From Rhodospirillales bacterium (GTDB taxonomy: Bacteria; Pseudomonadota; Alphaproteobacteria; Rhodospirillales; Defluviicoccaceae), in assembly GCA_016712375.1 (NCBI GenBank), contig JADJRE010000009.1, forward strand, positions 62,001-126,000: DNA of 64,000 nt, read 5' to 3'. Every line of letters starts with the position of its first letter. The stretch's first letter is position 1. Made by a program: the position numbers and the translations under genes. Below the pieces are notes generated by a model that saw nothing but the letters and a program-made list of their open reading frames with translations, ran no database searches and was not told the origin of the DNA. Shown in pieces: positions 35,892 through 45,009 of the stretch.

Positions 35892-37645
35892 ATGTGCATA
35901 CGAAAGCGATTGATCGTATGGTGCACCATAATGGTTGTGTCTGTATCGGCTGCTGCAGCCGTCAACGCCGCGACAGTTCCCGCGGGTTTTTCCGACACGC
36001 AGCTTTTGAATGGCCTTACCCGTCCGACGGCAATGGCGTTTGCGCCTGGCGGCCGTCTTTTCGTTTGTGAACAGGACGGAAACCTTCGGGTAATCAAAAA
36101 AGGGGTATTGCTGGAGGCTCCTTTCGTCACGCTGGCGGTGGATTCGACCGGCGAGCGCGGACTGCTGGGGATCGCGTTGGATCCCGACTTTGCCTCCAAC
36201 AAATTCGTCTACGTTTACCATACAGTCCCCGGCTCTCCCCCGCACAACCGGATCACGCGGTTTACGGCTAACGGCGATACGGCAGCCGCCGGCAGCGCCC
36301 GCGTCATACTCGATCTGGATCCATTAGGTTACGCCACGTCCCATAACGGCGGCGCCATCCATTTCGGCCGCGACGGAATGTTGTACGCTGCCGTCGGCGA
36401 GAATAAGAATGAAGCGAATTCGCAATCATTGACCACGCTTTTCGGAAAGATATTGCGAATCAACAAAGACGGCACAATCCTTCAGACAACCCCACCTCGT
36501 TTGACGGTCTTTCAGGAACGACGTTGGGCGTGAACAGGGCGATCTGGGCAGTGGGGCTGCGCAATCCATTTACATTTTCTTTTCAGAGTACGACGGGCAA
36601 GCTATTTATCAATGACGTAGGGCAGACTAAATGGGAGGAAATCAACCAAGGGAGGAAAGGAGCGAATTACGGCTGGCCTGCTTCGGAAGGTCCGACCACT
36701 AATCCAGAATTCACAAGCCCGGTATATGCCTATAAGCATTCCGCAGGGTTCCCCGTCGGCTGCGCGATAACGGGAGGCACATTTTATAATCCCCCGATTG
36801 CACGGTTCCCGGCCTCGTACGTCGGTAAATATTTTTTCGCGGATTACTGCGGCGGATGGATCTATTACATTGACGGTGCGAACCCTGTGGGGGCTAAAGT
36901 GTTTGCCTCGGGGATCACTAATCTGGTGGATCTAGCGGTTGGACCGCATAATGGGGCGCTTTATTATCTGTCCAGAGGTCCCGAGATTGGGATGGTGGGG
37001 AAAATCAGCTATACCGGCTCTACGGACCAGGCCATCGTTACTTCGACTAATAGACTGGCAATTAACGAGTCATCGAGCGGCGCATTCTCTGTCTATCTGG
37101 CGAAGAAACCAACTGCGAACGTCACGGTGAATGTCGTGCCAACAAGCGGCGACCCATCTGTTACGTTTTCCCCGGCGACCCTCAATTTTACTCTCGCCAA
37201 CTGGTACAAGCCACAAACCGTGACAGCCGCCGCGGCCCAGGACGGCAATCTTCTTGACGACGGAGCGACCGTGGCTTTGACTTCTTCGGGATTGAGTCCG
37301 CAGCGAGTGGTGGTTACCGCGGTGGACATTGACCGGCCTGCCGGTTCGCCGCGCGCGGTCATAACGTTCCCTGAGAACGGCGATGTCGCCGCGACGGCGA
37401 ATGCAGAATTCTTCGGGGATGGCAGCGATGCCGGGACGGTGGTCCGGGCGGAGTTCTACGTGGACGGCGTGATAAAATATACTGACGTCAATTCATCGGG
37501 GCACTATCATTACGGTGGGGATCATAACATGTGGGATACCACCACTCTCAGCAATGGGACACATACACTACAGATGACAGTATATAATAACTCGGGACTT
37601 AGCGCCGGTCACCGGATAGTCGTAACCGTCTCTAATCCTAATTGA
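35892..37645 (+). pseudogene. Secreted PQQ-type sugar dehydrogenase (GSDH) with C-terminal Ig-like domain, frameshifted
   Basis: The ATG at 35892 opens a signal peptide (RLIVWCTIMVVSVSAAAAVN). The six-bladed GSDH propeller follows: LNGLTRPTAMAFAPGGRLFV, GERGLLGIALDPDF, SHNGGAIHFGRDGMLYAAVG. A missing base near 36495 shifts the frame, which resumes NRAIWAVGLRNPFTFSF, WEEINQGRKGANYGWPASEG and YVGKYFFADYCGGWIYYIDG. Beyond the propeller are a Calx-beta-like segment and an Ig-like end (AEFYVDGVIKYTDVNSSG). Such enzymes oxidise sugars in the periplasm. The gene is clearly less GC-rich than the flanks and probably foreign. Confidence 0.8.
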
Positions 37646-38054
37646 GATGCACAAAGCCCGCTTTGCCAGACACCACGAACTATCCGAGCTGCTCGACGAC
37701 GTCTTCGATAATCAGCCAAACGTTATACTGGGAGAGAGCCGCTGCAACGGGTCCGTTGCAATAATCTTCGTTAACAAGGGATGACAAGCGGTCGAGCGCG
37801 CGTCGGCATCGAGCCATCGCGTCTAGCAAGCACACTCGGGAGTTCGCGCCGGCAGCCCTGGCATTACTGCCGCGGAAGACCCGAAACATCTCCGATCATC
37901 TCGTTTTGATATGCTGCAATGAGGCTTCAACCGGGTGACGGGCGGCGCGCGATCGACTGGACGGACGAGCGTATCCCTCCGGTGTGGACCGCCCTTCCGG
38001 GGACGGGCGGGATAACCGACGCTTCGGTGTTCGATTGAGGCGTGGTGAGGGGAA
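37646..38054 (-). other. Spacer with one possible small ORF (37680-37889)
   Basis: A 69-codon minus-strand frame (ending LSQYNVWLIIEDVVEQLG) has reasonable composition but no recognised family or ribosome binding site. The rest is non-coding up to the IS66 start. Confidence 0.3.
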
Positions 38055-38426
38055 GTGTCCACAAACTCTGTCATGGACACAAACAAGCGGCGGCGGCGGC
38101 ATCGGTCGTGGCCGGAGGCTTTGAAGCGAGAGATCGTAGCTGCGACGTTGGTACCGGGCTCGTCGGTGTCAGTGGTGGCGCGGCGCTACGACGTGAACGC
38201 CAACCAGGTCTTCGCCTGGCGCCGGCGCTACCGGGGCGCTGCGACGGAGCCGGCCGGACTGCAATTGATGCCGGTAACGGTGATGCCGGATCAGCCGGTC
38301 GGAGCGGCGTCAGCCGGCGCGAGCGAGCTGATCGAGATCGTGTTGAACGGCTATCGCGTCCGGGTCGGCGACGGCATGAAGGCATCGACGCTGCGGCTGG
38401 TTCTGGACGTCCTGGAGCGGCGATGA
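38055..38426 (+). CDS. tnpA: IS66-family accessory protein TnpA (second element)
   Basis: 123 codons from a GTG at 38055 (an ATG at 38073 is also possible). It has the OrfA pattern: RHRSWPEALKREIVAATLVP, GSSVSVVARRYDVNANQVFA, WRRRYRG, then a linker and ELIEIVLNGYRVRVGDGMKA. It is distinct from the 11286 copy. It overlaps tnpB (ATGATC). Confidence 0.8.
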   Translation: MSTNSVMDTNKRRRRHRSWPEALKREIVAATLVPGSSVSVVARRYDVNANQVFAWRRRYRGAATEPAGLQLMPVTVMPDQPVGAASAGASELIEIVLNGYRVRVGDGMKASTLRLVLDVLERR

Positions 38427-38570
38427 TCCCGGTTCCATCCGGGGTTCGAGTGTGGCTGGCGGTCGGCCGGACGGACATGCGCAAGGGCATGAACGGGCTG
38501 GCGTTGCAGGTCCAGGAGGCGCTCGGCCGCGACCCGCATGCCGGCGATCTTTACGTTTTTCGCGGAGCCA
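38423..38570 (+). pseudogene. tnpB: IS66-family TnpB, truncated
   Basis: It reads MIPVPSGVRVWLAVGRTDMR, KGMNGLALQVQEALGRDPHA and GDLYVFRG, then loses homology. The break at about 38570 fuses it to the decayed phage-type gene, so an IS66 insertion followed by deletion probably removed the 5' half of that gene. Confidence 0.8.
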
Positions 38571-38954
38571 GAGCCTGCCCAGATGGTGGCCTCGCATTGC
38601 CTGGCGATGGAGATGAGCCGCCGCGCGCTCACCGCTGAATATCGTCACACGCTCATCGACGCGGCGGGGTTTGCCAACAAGTTCATGCGCACCTATGCGG
38701 CGCTTGCCGAAGCACTCTTGCGATATCGCGGCAAGGGCGAGCAGAAAATGACGGTCGAGCACGTCCACGTCCATGCGGGCGGCCAGGCGATCGTCGGCGA
38801 GGTCAGAACCGGCAGCCGGGGGGAGGGGGTGCCCGAAAAACATGAGGAACGAGCCCATGCACAAGCGATTAGCCATGCACCTGAGCCGCCGATGCCGAGC
38901 CCGCACCCGCAACGGCAAGCCGTGCCAGTCGCCCGCCGTCCACGGCAAGCGTAG
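38570..38954 (+). pseudogene. GGQAIVG-family phage-type gene, 5'-truncated second copy
   Basis: The frame reads QMVASHCLAMEMSRRALTAE, ANKFMRTYAALAEALLRYRG, KGEQKMTVEHVHVHAGGQAI and VGEVRTGSRG, homologous to the C-terminal half of 34680-35471. The N-terminal coiled coil is missing. The C-terminal 80 codons and the downstream HGGxxG gene are nearly identical in DNA to the first copy, so this is a duplication within the element. Confidence 0.75.
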
Positions 38955-39113
38955 GTGCCGCATGCACGGCGGTGGTGCCGGAAGCGGCGGCCAGCCGGGC
39001 AACCGGAACGCCTCAAGCACGGCGCCTATAGTGCCGAGACGGTGACTGAGCGGCGGAAGCTGCGGATGCTGATCGAGGACGTCAAAGCGACGATCGAGCA
39101 CATTCTTGAGTGA
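38842..39113 (+). pseudogene. HGGxxG-motif phage-type gene, second copy, frameshifted
   Basis: It starts MRNEPMHKRLAMHLSRRC, then RARTRNGKPCQSPAVHGKRR and CRMHGGGAGSGGQPGNRN. One base is missing near 39008; the remaining codons (LKHGAYSAETVTERRKLRML then IEDVKATIEHILE and a stop at 39111-39113) lie in another frame. This copy preserves a natural C-terminus that the first copy lacks. Confidence 0.72.
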
Positions 39114-39154
39114 TTTCGACGGCAACGCCGGAAGACGCTGAATGGATGATTTGA

Positions 39155-40435
39155 TCAGCGGATCGCGGCGACGTTACTGTTTTCGACAATCCCCAGGGGG
39201 TCGAACGCGGCACGAATGGTGTTGGCGATGTAACTCGGCGCCATGTGCCCGTAGTGGTGCTCGACCATTCGAGTATCCCGGTGACCAAGCTGCGTCGCCA
39301 CCACGAACAGCGGAACGCCCTTCATCACGAGCCGGCTCGCGTAGGTGTGCCGCAGGGCATGAAATGAAGCCGCCGGTGCGATGCGACCGCGCGCACACGC
39401 CTCGGCCATCGGGCGGAACTGGTGCGACCTGCCCCATGCGGCGCCATCCGGCCGGGTCAGCAGCAGCGCTTCGCCGGAATTGCCGGCCGCCAACGCCTCG
39501 ACGAACGCTCGGCCTTCTTCAGTCAGGTGAACGTGCCGCGACTTCCCCGACTTCGACGCACGCACCTGCAGCGTCCCCGCATCGCGGTTGAAATCGGTTG
39601 CCCGCAGAGCCGCCAGCTCGCCGTAGCGCATGCCGGTCAGTAGAGCCGCCTGCACCATCGGCCGGAAGTCGGGATCACAGGCGTTCACCAGCCGGCGGGC
39701 TTCGTCGTCGGACAGGTAACGAGGCCGCGCCGAGTCCACCTCGCCGAACCGCCGCACGTGCCGCCAGGCGTCGTCGTTCGCGATCCGGCTCGCCTCGACA
39801 GCATGGTTGAGCGCCGCCTTGAGGATGGTCAGCACCCGGTTCGCGGTGGCACGCCGCCGGCGCGGGGCTTCGGGGTCGGAGCCTGCGTCCCGGAAGCGCT
39901 GCGGAGAACCGGGGCGAGTGCGTAACCGGGCCGGGCTGTCGGCCAACGCATGCAGCCAGGTTTCGATGCGCCGTCTGGTCAGTTTTCGGGTGTCCACCTC
40001 GCCGAGCGCCGGCAGGATGAACGCGTTGATTGCGCACCGCGTGTTGGCGCCGCCTTTGCGATGCCGGTCGAACCAGTCGAGGTAGTCGCGCATTGCATCG
40101 GCGACGGTGTACGGGCCGACCGGAAACACCTCGCCGGCGATTTCGCGAACTTTAGCTGCCGCCCAATCGCGCACCTTTGCCTGCGCTTGTGGGAACGACA
40201 GCACCGCAAGCCCATCCGCGTCGAGGGTATCGTCGGCTTTGCCGATCTTCTCTTGCACACGCTTGCCCGTTCCGTCGTCGTGCAGCCGGCCGAGCCATGC
40301 GCCACCCCGCGTACCCTTGCGGTAGCCGAGCGCCACCGAGGGGGATAGCAGGCACCAATGGGGCGCGTTCCGCGACGGCAACTTGCCGCGGGATGTCCGG
40401 CTTTCCAATGGCCCGCTACGCACATTTCTAGCCAT
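39155..40435 (-). CDS. Tyrosine-type site-specific integrase
   Basis: 426 residues. An N-terminal arm-binding domain and SAM-like core domain (YTVADAMRDYLDWFDRHRKG) precede the catalytic domain. Arg270 (LTGMRYGELAAL), His359-x2-Arg362 (FHALRHTYASR), His385 (QLGHRDT) and nucleophile Tyr395 (EHHYGHM) are all present. It is transcribed leftward from beside the tRNA 3' end at 40580, the usual layout for tRNA-integrating islands and satellites. It is intact, so the element may still be mobilisable if its other end exists. Confidence 0.92.
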   Translation of the reverse strand: MARNVRSGPLESRTSRGKLPSRNAPHWCLLSPSVALGYRKGTRGGAWLGRLHDDGTGKRVQEKIGKADDTLDADGLAVLSFPQAQAKVRDWAAAKVREIAGEVFPVGPYTVADAMRDYLDWFDRHRKGGANTRCAINAFILPALGEVDTRKLTRRRIETWLHALADSPARLRTRPGSPQRFRDAGSDPEAPRRRRATANRVLTILKAALNHAVEASRIANDDAWRHVRRFGEVDSARPRYLSDDEARRLVNACDPDFRPMVQAALLTGMRYGELAALRATDFNRDAGTLQVRASKSGKSRHVHLTEEGRAFVEALAAGNSGEALLLTRPDGAAWGRSHQFRPMAEACARGRIAPAASFHALRHTYASRLVMKGVPLFVVATQLGHRDTRMVEHHYGHMAPSYIANTIRAAFDPLGIVENSNVAAIR

Positions 40436-40579
40436 GCCAAAAACTCACTGCATAATCACTGCACGACTGTAGCAGAACGCCTGCGGACGCTCAAGGACGG
40501 AAAATGACGGTTTTACAATGCTTCCAATTGCCTAAACTGTTCGCTACCGTTCGCAAAAGTACATGTTGCAACTCTTTCA

Positions 40580-40618
40580 AGGTGGTAACACGGGTTCGAA
40601 TCCCGTTGGGGTCGCCAA
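40580..40618 (+). other. Attachment site: 3' end of a tRNA gene (attR-like)
   Basis: The sequence has a T-arm (ACGGG-TTCGAAT-CCCGT) followed by TGGGGTC, G and CCA, the 3' quarter of a tRNA gene. No matching 5' half lies upstream, so it is not a complete tRNA. Its position 145 bp from the integrase start marks the right end of the integrated element. The acceptor strand resembles a tRNA-Arg; the identity is uncertain. Confidence 0.65.
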
Positions 40619-40639
40619 TAAACAAGGCTTTAGAGCCGT

Positions 40640-40690
40640 CAACATCTCTTCGCTCCCCACCGTTTGGGAGCTTGAATCAAACTTTCGGGC
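40640..40690 (-). mobile_element. Left-end remnant of an IS5-like element
   Basis: The minus strand reads CTCCCAAACGGTGGGGAGCG then AAGAGATG. It matches, with a few changes, the end, ribosome binding site and start codon of the IS5-like element at 42042-42075. The coding part is absent. Confidence 0.5.
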
Positions 40691-40705
40691 TCTTGGGAAT
40701 CTGGA

Positions 40706-40765
40706 GGCTTCTGTGAGGTCGCGGACGGGGTGTCCGGCGTGCACGAGCGCGACCTCACAGAAGCC
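40706..40765. repeat. Perfect 18-bp inverted repeat
   Basis: GGCTTCTGTGAGGTCGCG (40706-40723) and its exact complement (40748-40765) flank a 24-bp centre. No transposase copy directly abuts it; the nearest is the IS91-type fragment about 280 bp away, whose ends are known to carry such hairpins. Confidence 0.75.
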
Positions 40766-41041
40766 GGATTGAGCGAACCCGCGGATGGCCGGGAGCTATG
40801 GGGATTGTTGCCGCGTCTGGTGGTCCGAGACGGCTTTCGGGCGGCTCTGCATGGGGATTGACCCGAAGCGGCCGAGGCCGATGATGCCGGGCGGTTGTTG
40901 GCGGCAGTGAGCTGAACTGCGCCTTCGACGGGCGCCGCGCCGGATCTGGCGCTGCCGGGAAGGCTGTTGGACAAGGCGATGCGTGCCGAGACACGGCAGC
41001 GTCGGTTCCGGACAAGCGGAGTGGTAAGGGACGCCGGCGGC

Positions 41042-41450
41042 TCATGAGGTGTCCTGGCGGAACGAGGGGCGGGGCGGTGGTCGAACGAGGATGGCGAAGG
41101 TGATCATCGCGCCGCCGCAGCAGGGGCAGGCGCTCGAACGCAGTGGTGGCTTGCTTCGGCTCGCTCGGCGTCGCGGGCTCGATGATCGGTCGCGCGGCCA
41201 GCAACTTGCGGCAGAGCGCCAGCTTTGCGGCGCGATGGCCATTGGCGAGGAAGCCGTAGTGGCGGATGCGATGGAAGCCGTCCGGCAGGGTGTGGAGCAG
41301 GAAACGGCGGATGAATTCATCGGCAGCGAGGACCATCAGCTTCGCCTTGCCGTGGTGGCGATAGTCCTTCCAGCGGAAGGCGACGTCGCTGCCTGTCACC
41401 TCGACTAGGCGCGAATTGGCGAGGCCGAGGATCGTTTCGAACGAGCTCAG
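41042..41450 (-). pseudogene. IS91-family (Y2) transposase, C-terminal fragment
   Basis: The frame reads LANSRLVEVTGSDVAFRWKD, then a YRHHGKAKLMVLAADEFI block and RRFLLHTLPDGFHRIRHYGF then LANGHRAAKLALCRKLLA. A shifted frame supplies the zinc-like end ACPCCGGAMITFAILV and the stop at 41042. The two catalytic Tyr and the N-terminal zinc finger are missing. It is fused at about 41455 to the IS5-like transposase end. Confidence 0.78.
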
Positions 41451-41454
41451 TGGG

Positions 41455-42042
41455 CGATAAGCAGTTTTTCGAGCGACGGGTGACCTTCGGCGGGATGTTC
41501 GGGGCACTGCCGCGGTCGTCAACCAGCCGGCGGACCCGGTGGGTGTCGTAGTCTTTGTCGGCATGGAGGACGATGCTGGCAGGCACCTGCGCGAGCAACG
41601 GTTCGGCCGCCGGGCACTCGGCTGCCTGACCGCTGGTCAGAACGAAAGAAGGCCGCCCGGCGCCGTCACTCAGCGCGGTGGATTTTCGTCGTCCGGCCGC
41701 CGCGCGAGCGGCCGATGTCTGCTCCCGCTTTGCCGCCGGCCGCGCAGCGGCGCGCGAGCGGTTAAGCAGGCCTTCGAAGGTGCTCCGCTGGCCGCCGCCA
41801 TAACCTGGAAAACTTCGCTCCGGACGCGTTTGGCTGCCCAACGGACGAAGCGATTGTAGAATGTGTTGCGCGGGCCGTACCGCGGCGGTGGTGCGTCGGC
41901 CCACCGCCCGCTGGACCCCAGCACATGGATGATGCCGCTGATCACCCGACGATCGTCTACCCACGGCACCCCGCGCGGCTAGTTGGGCAGCAGAGGCGCC
42001 AGCCGCGCCCGGGCCGTCGCTCAGACAGAACTCCTCCGACAT
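41455..42042 (-). pseudogene. IS5-family (IS427-like) transposase, frameshifted
   Basis: The ATG at 42042 follows GGGAGCGAAGAG and reads MSEEFCLSDGP. In another frame are VDDRRVISGIIHVLGSSGRW, ADAPPPRYGPRNTFYNRFVR and WAAKRVRSEVFQVMA. Back in the first frame are FVLTSGQAAECPAAEPLLAQ, VLHADKDYDTHRVRRLVDDR and PNIPPKVTRRSKNC. These are the DDE blocks 1 and 2 of IS5/IS427. The third block has been replaced by the IS91 fragment. Confidence 0.78.
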
Positions 42043-42094
42043 CTCTTCGCTCCCTAGCGTTTGGAGGCGTTTCAAGCAGCGCTCTCGCCTTCTG

Positions 42095-43057
42095 TTACGT
42101 CACGAGGTTCGAGGGCGTTCCGGCGACGAAGTTCTCGATGTTGGCGATGAGTTGATCGGCCAAAGTCTGCATTGCTTCGTCGCTGGCCCAGGCGACGTGC
42201 GGCGTGAGGATGAAATTGGGCAGGTCGAGCAGCCCAAGCAGGGGATTGTCGTCGGCGGGCGGCTCCGTTGTCAGCACGTCGAAAGCGGCACCACTGATCA
42301 GCCCTGCGCGAAGAGCCGTCGCCAGCGCCGCTTCGTCAACCAGGCCGCCGCGGGCGGTGTTGATCAGCAGAGGCCGCCGCTGCATCGCTTGAAACTCCGG
42401 CAGCGCAATCATGTTGCGCGTCTCAGGCGTCAGCGGCGAGTGCAAGGTTATGACGTCGCTTCTCTCCAGCACCTCGTCCCACGGCGTATACAGTGGCCCA
42501 AGACCGCTGCGGCCCTTGTGCGCGGCGAACATGACGCGCATGCCCAGTGCCCTGGCGATCGCCGCCACCGCTTGGCCGAGAACGCCTTCGCCGATGATGC
42601 CCAGGCTGCTGCCACGGAGGTCCTTGATCGGATAATCGAAAAAGCAGAACTGGCCGCTTTGCTGCCAGCGGCCGTGGCGCACGGCTTCGTGGTAGGCGAG
42701 CAGGTTGCGGCGCAGAGCGAAGATCAGGGCGAAGGTATGCTCCGGGACGGTGTTGATCGCGTAGCCGCGGATGTTGCAGACGGCGATGCCGTTCTCCCTG
42801 CAGTAGGCGAGGTCGACAACGTCGGTGCCCGTCGCCGCGACTGCGATCAGCTTGACCGCCGGCGCCTGTACCAGGGTCTGCGCGCGCATCGGGACCTTGT
42901 TGGTGATGACGATGCTGGCGCCGTCCCGCAGCCGCTCTGCAACCTGTTGCGGCGTGGTTTGCGGGTAGTCGATCCAGGTGTGATGAAATGCCGGACGGCG
43001 AACCACGGTCTGTGGCGCGATCGAGTCGCGATCGAGGAAGATGATGCGATGGGTCAT
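42095..43057 (-). CDS. D-2-hydroxyacid dehydrogenase (glycerate/hydroxypyruvate reductase type)
   Basis: About 320 residues, starting MTHRIIFLDRDSIAPQ at 43057 after GGAG. It has the NAD-binding motif LGIIGEGVLGQAVA (G-x-G-x2-G). The catalytic set is Arg in INTARGGLVDEAAL, Glu in FDVLTTEPPADDNP and His in ILTPHVAWAS. It reduces 2-keto acids such as hydroxypyruvate or glyoxylate with NAD(P)H in the cytoplasm. It is intact. Immediately upstream lies a malonyl-CoA decarboxylase relic in the same direction. Confidence 0.88.
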   Translation of the reverse strand: MTHRIIFLDRDSIAPQTVVRRPAFHHTWIDYPQTTPQQVAERLRDGASIVITNKVPMRAQTLVQAPAVKLIAVAATGTDVVDLAYCRENGIAVCNIRGYAINTVPEHTFALIFALRRNLLAYHEAVRHGRWQQSGQFCFFDYPIKDLRGSSLGIIGEGVLGQAVAAIARALGMRVMFAAHKGRSGLGPLYTPWDEVLERSDVITLHSPLTPETRNMIALPEFQAMQRRPLLINTARGGLVDEAALATALRAGLISGAAFDVLTTEPPADDNPLLGLLDLPNFILTPHVAWASDEAMQTLADQLIANIENFVAGTPSNLVT

Positions 43058-43107
43058 GTGAGACTTGCTCCAACACCGATGGTGCCGACTTGCATATTCA
43101 GCGGCGC

Positions 43108-43550
43108 TCAACAGGCTCCATACACCGGCTGTGTTTGGTGGTTGCTGATCGAGTAGAAGCCTGCCGTGGTTCGCTCCGCCGGCTGAACAATGGAGCGTTT
43201 AGGCTCCAGCAGCGGGGCGATGCCCAATGGAACAGCCTCCGTCAGCGCCACCTCGACAAAGATCAATCGCTCATCGATCAGCGCCGGGTGAAAAAAGCAT
43301 AGCAGCGCCGGTCTATCGGCACCACGCGTCGCCGCAGGTCTTCCCAGCCGCTGATCTTATGCACGGCCTCGGCTCCTTTCGCCTGCCCCTCCAAGGTTAG
43401 ACGAGCCGGCACCAGGTTCCAGGGCCGCCGGCCAGACAGCCCGCCCCGCCCGCCAACGCGTCTCACGGCTGAACGCACAAGCTCTGAAAGAGACAATGAA
43501 GAGCTCATGGTTGCACTTGTTCTTTCAAACGTGTAAAAACGAGGCACCAA
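43108..43550 (-). pseudogene. Malonyl-CoA decarboxylase fragment, frameshifted
   Basis: One frame reads GAEAVHKISGWEDLRRRVVP, IDRRCYAFF. After loss of one T in a T-run near 43297 the next frame continues FFHPALIDERLIFVEVALTE, AVPLGIAPLLEPKR and ERTTAGFYSISNHQ, then stops at 43108. The order matches the central part of MCD (WDDLxxR, DRRCxAFFHPxLxDEPLIFVEVALT, TAxFYSISNxQ). The catalytic C-terminal domain with the essential His is missing. Confidence 0.75.
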
Positions 43551-43599
43551 AGTTGTGGCGCTGGGGAGGCGTCAGTATTGACCGCAGGAGGGGGTCCAA

Positions 43600-44956
43600 A
43601 TGAGGCATCTAATTGGCGCTGCACTTGGAATAGTAATTTTTTGTACGTCCGCACAAGCAGAACCTAGCCCCATGTGGGGCATCAATGCTCCAAAAACACA
43701 AGCGAACGACGCGTCACAGGTAACACAGCTGAATATCGGCTACAGCAGAGCGAGTTGTTTTTGGTCTGATGTGCAGCCCGTTAGTGAAGCACAAGCTCCA
43801 AACTGGTCAGCTTGCGATAACAAGATGCACACGGTTGCCAAAAATTTAGTCGTCGTTACGGGTACGCCGAACTGGGCTAAAGCTAATCCGGCCTGCGCTG
43901 GAAGGAGGTGCCGGCCGGATCCGGCAAAATTCAGTTCCTGGGCCGCCAAGCTCGCCGAGCGATACCGGGAAGGCGGGTCAGGTCCTGCCGCGCTCCTGGG
44001 TAGCGTCATCGCGTATGAGATATGGAACGAGCCCAGGCCGTTCGACGATTTCACTCCGGAGCAGTTCAACAGCATGGTGGCAGCCGGAAGTCGGGCGATA
44101 AAGGCAAGACCCCACCGTCATGGTCGGTGGAGGTGCATTCGAGGTTCTGCCTGGTGAGACCTCGGTGGGCAGCCATAAGATAATGAACTATTTCTGTGAA
44201 AACTTCGGCAAAGATCCGGGAAATGATTTCATCTCTGCCCACCTGTATGTAAAGGGTCATTTGGTTGACCACTTGCAGCAATGCTGGCCGCATGAGGTCT
44301 GCGGCGATGGTGCTCCCAATCAGCCAAAGCCGCTGCTGCCCGTTGCCCAGCGACTGATCAAATCGACTGCTTACATTAATGCAGCATGCGGCGGGAAGCC
44401 CCTGTGGATTACCGAGTCAGGATACTCGATCGGCCAATGGCAGGGCAATCGAAAGCCCACTTATCCTGTCACGGATGTACAGCAGAGACAAATGCTTCCG
44501 CAAATACTTATCACCGCCCAGATGTACGCGCGCACAGTTTTCCTCTTTAATTTGAATAATACGCCTGGTGCTCATTTCTACGGAATCGCCGATAAAGCAA
44601 GCGGCAGCCTGGATGGGTTCCGGGCCGTGCGGACCATGTCGACAGTATTCGACAGCAGTGTTGAGAGCACAAGCCAGAGGCACATTACCAGCAACGCCTT
44701 GAACAGCATTCCGGCCAGTGTTGATGGTTATGGTTTTACCGGATCTGGAACGACCAAGTATGCCTTGTGGACGACGACGGCGGAGCCGAGAGAGGTCCGG
44801 CTGAATTTCGGCACCGGCAATAAGCAGCTGACGGTAACCGGTTGGGATGGCACTCTGGGGGCGGCGAACGTGCCAGCGCATCCAGTGACGGACGTCGAGG
44901 GCAATTATACCTTTGTCCTGCCGGCGAGGGATGTCCTGTATGTCAGTTTCCCTTGA
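43600..44956 (+). pseudogene. Secreted glycoside hydrolase of clan GH-A (GH39/GH5-like), frameshifted
   Basis: The ATG at 43600 follows AGGAGGGGGT. A signal peptide (LIGAALGIVIFCTSAQA) precedes a TIM-barrel with WGINAPKTQANDASQVTQLN, LVVVTGTPNWAKANPACAG and VIAYEIWNEPRPFDDF, which holds the acid/base Glu. A missing base near 44105 shifts the frame, which continues TVMVGGGAFEVLPGETSVGS, ISAHLYVKGHLVDHL, PLWITESGYSIGQW with the nucleophile Glu and a beta-domain end. The gene is noticeably lower in GC than its flanks. It sits between the broken ends of two older genes, so it looks like an insertion. Confidence 0.72.
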
Positions 44957-45009
44957 TGTGAGGTGGCCGGGCCGAGGCTTCGCGGCGGATGCAGGAGTGA
45001 TCGGATAAG

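Noticed and set aside
40546..40618. Complete tRNA gene at the element border
   Set aside because: Only the T-arm, acceptor strand and CCA are present; no pairing 5' acceptor, D-arm or anticodon arm exists upstream.
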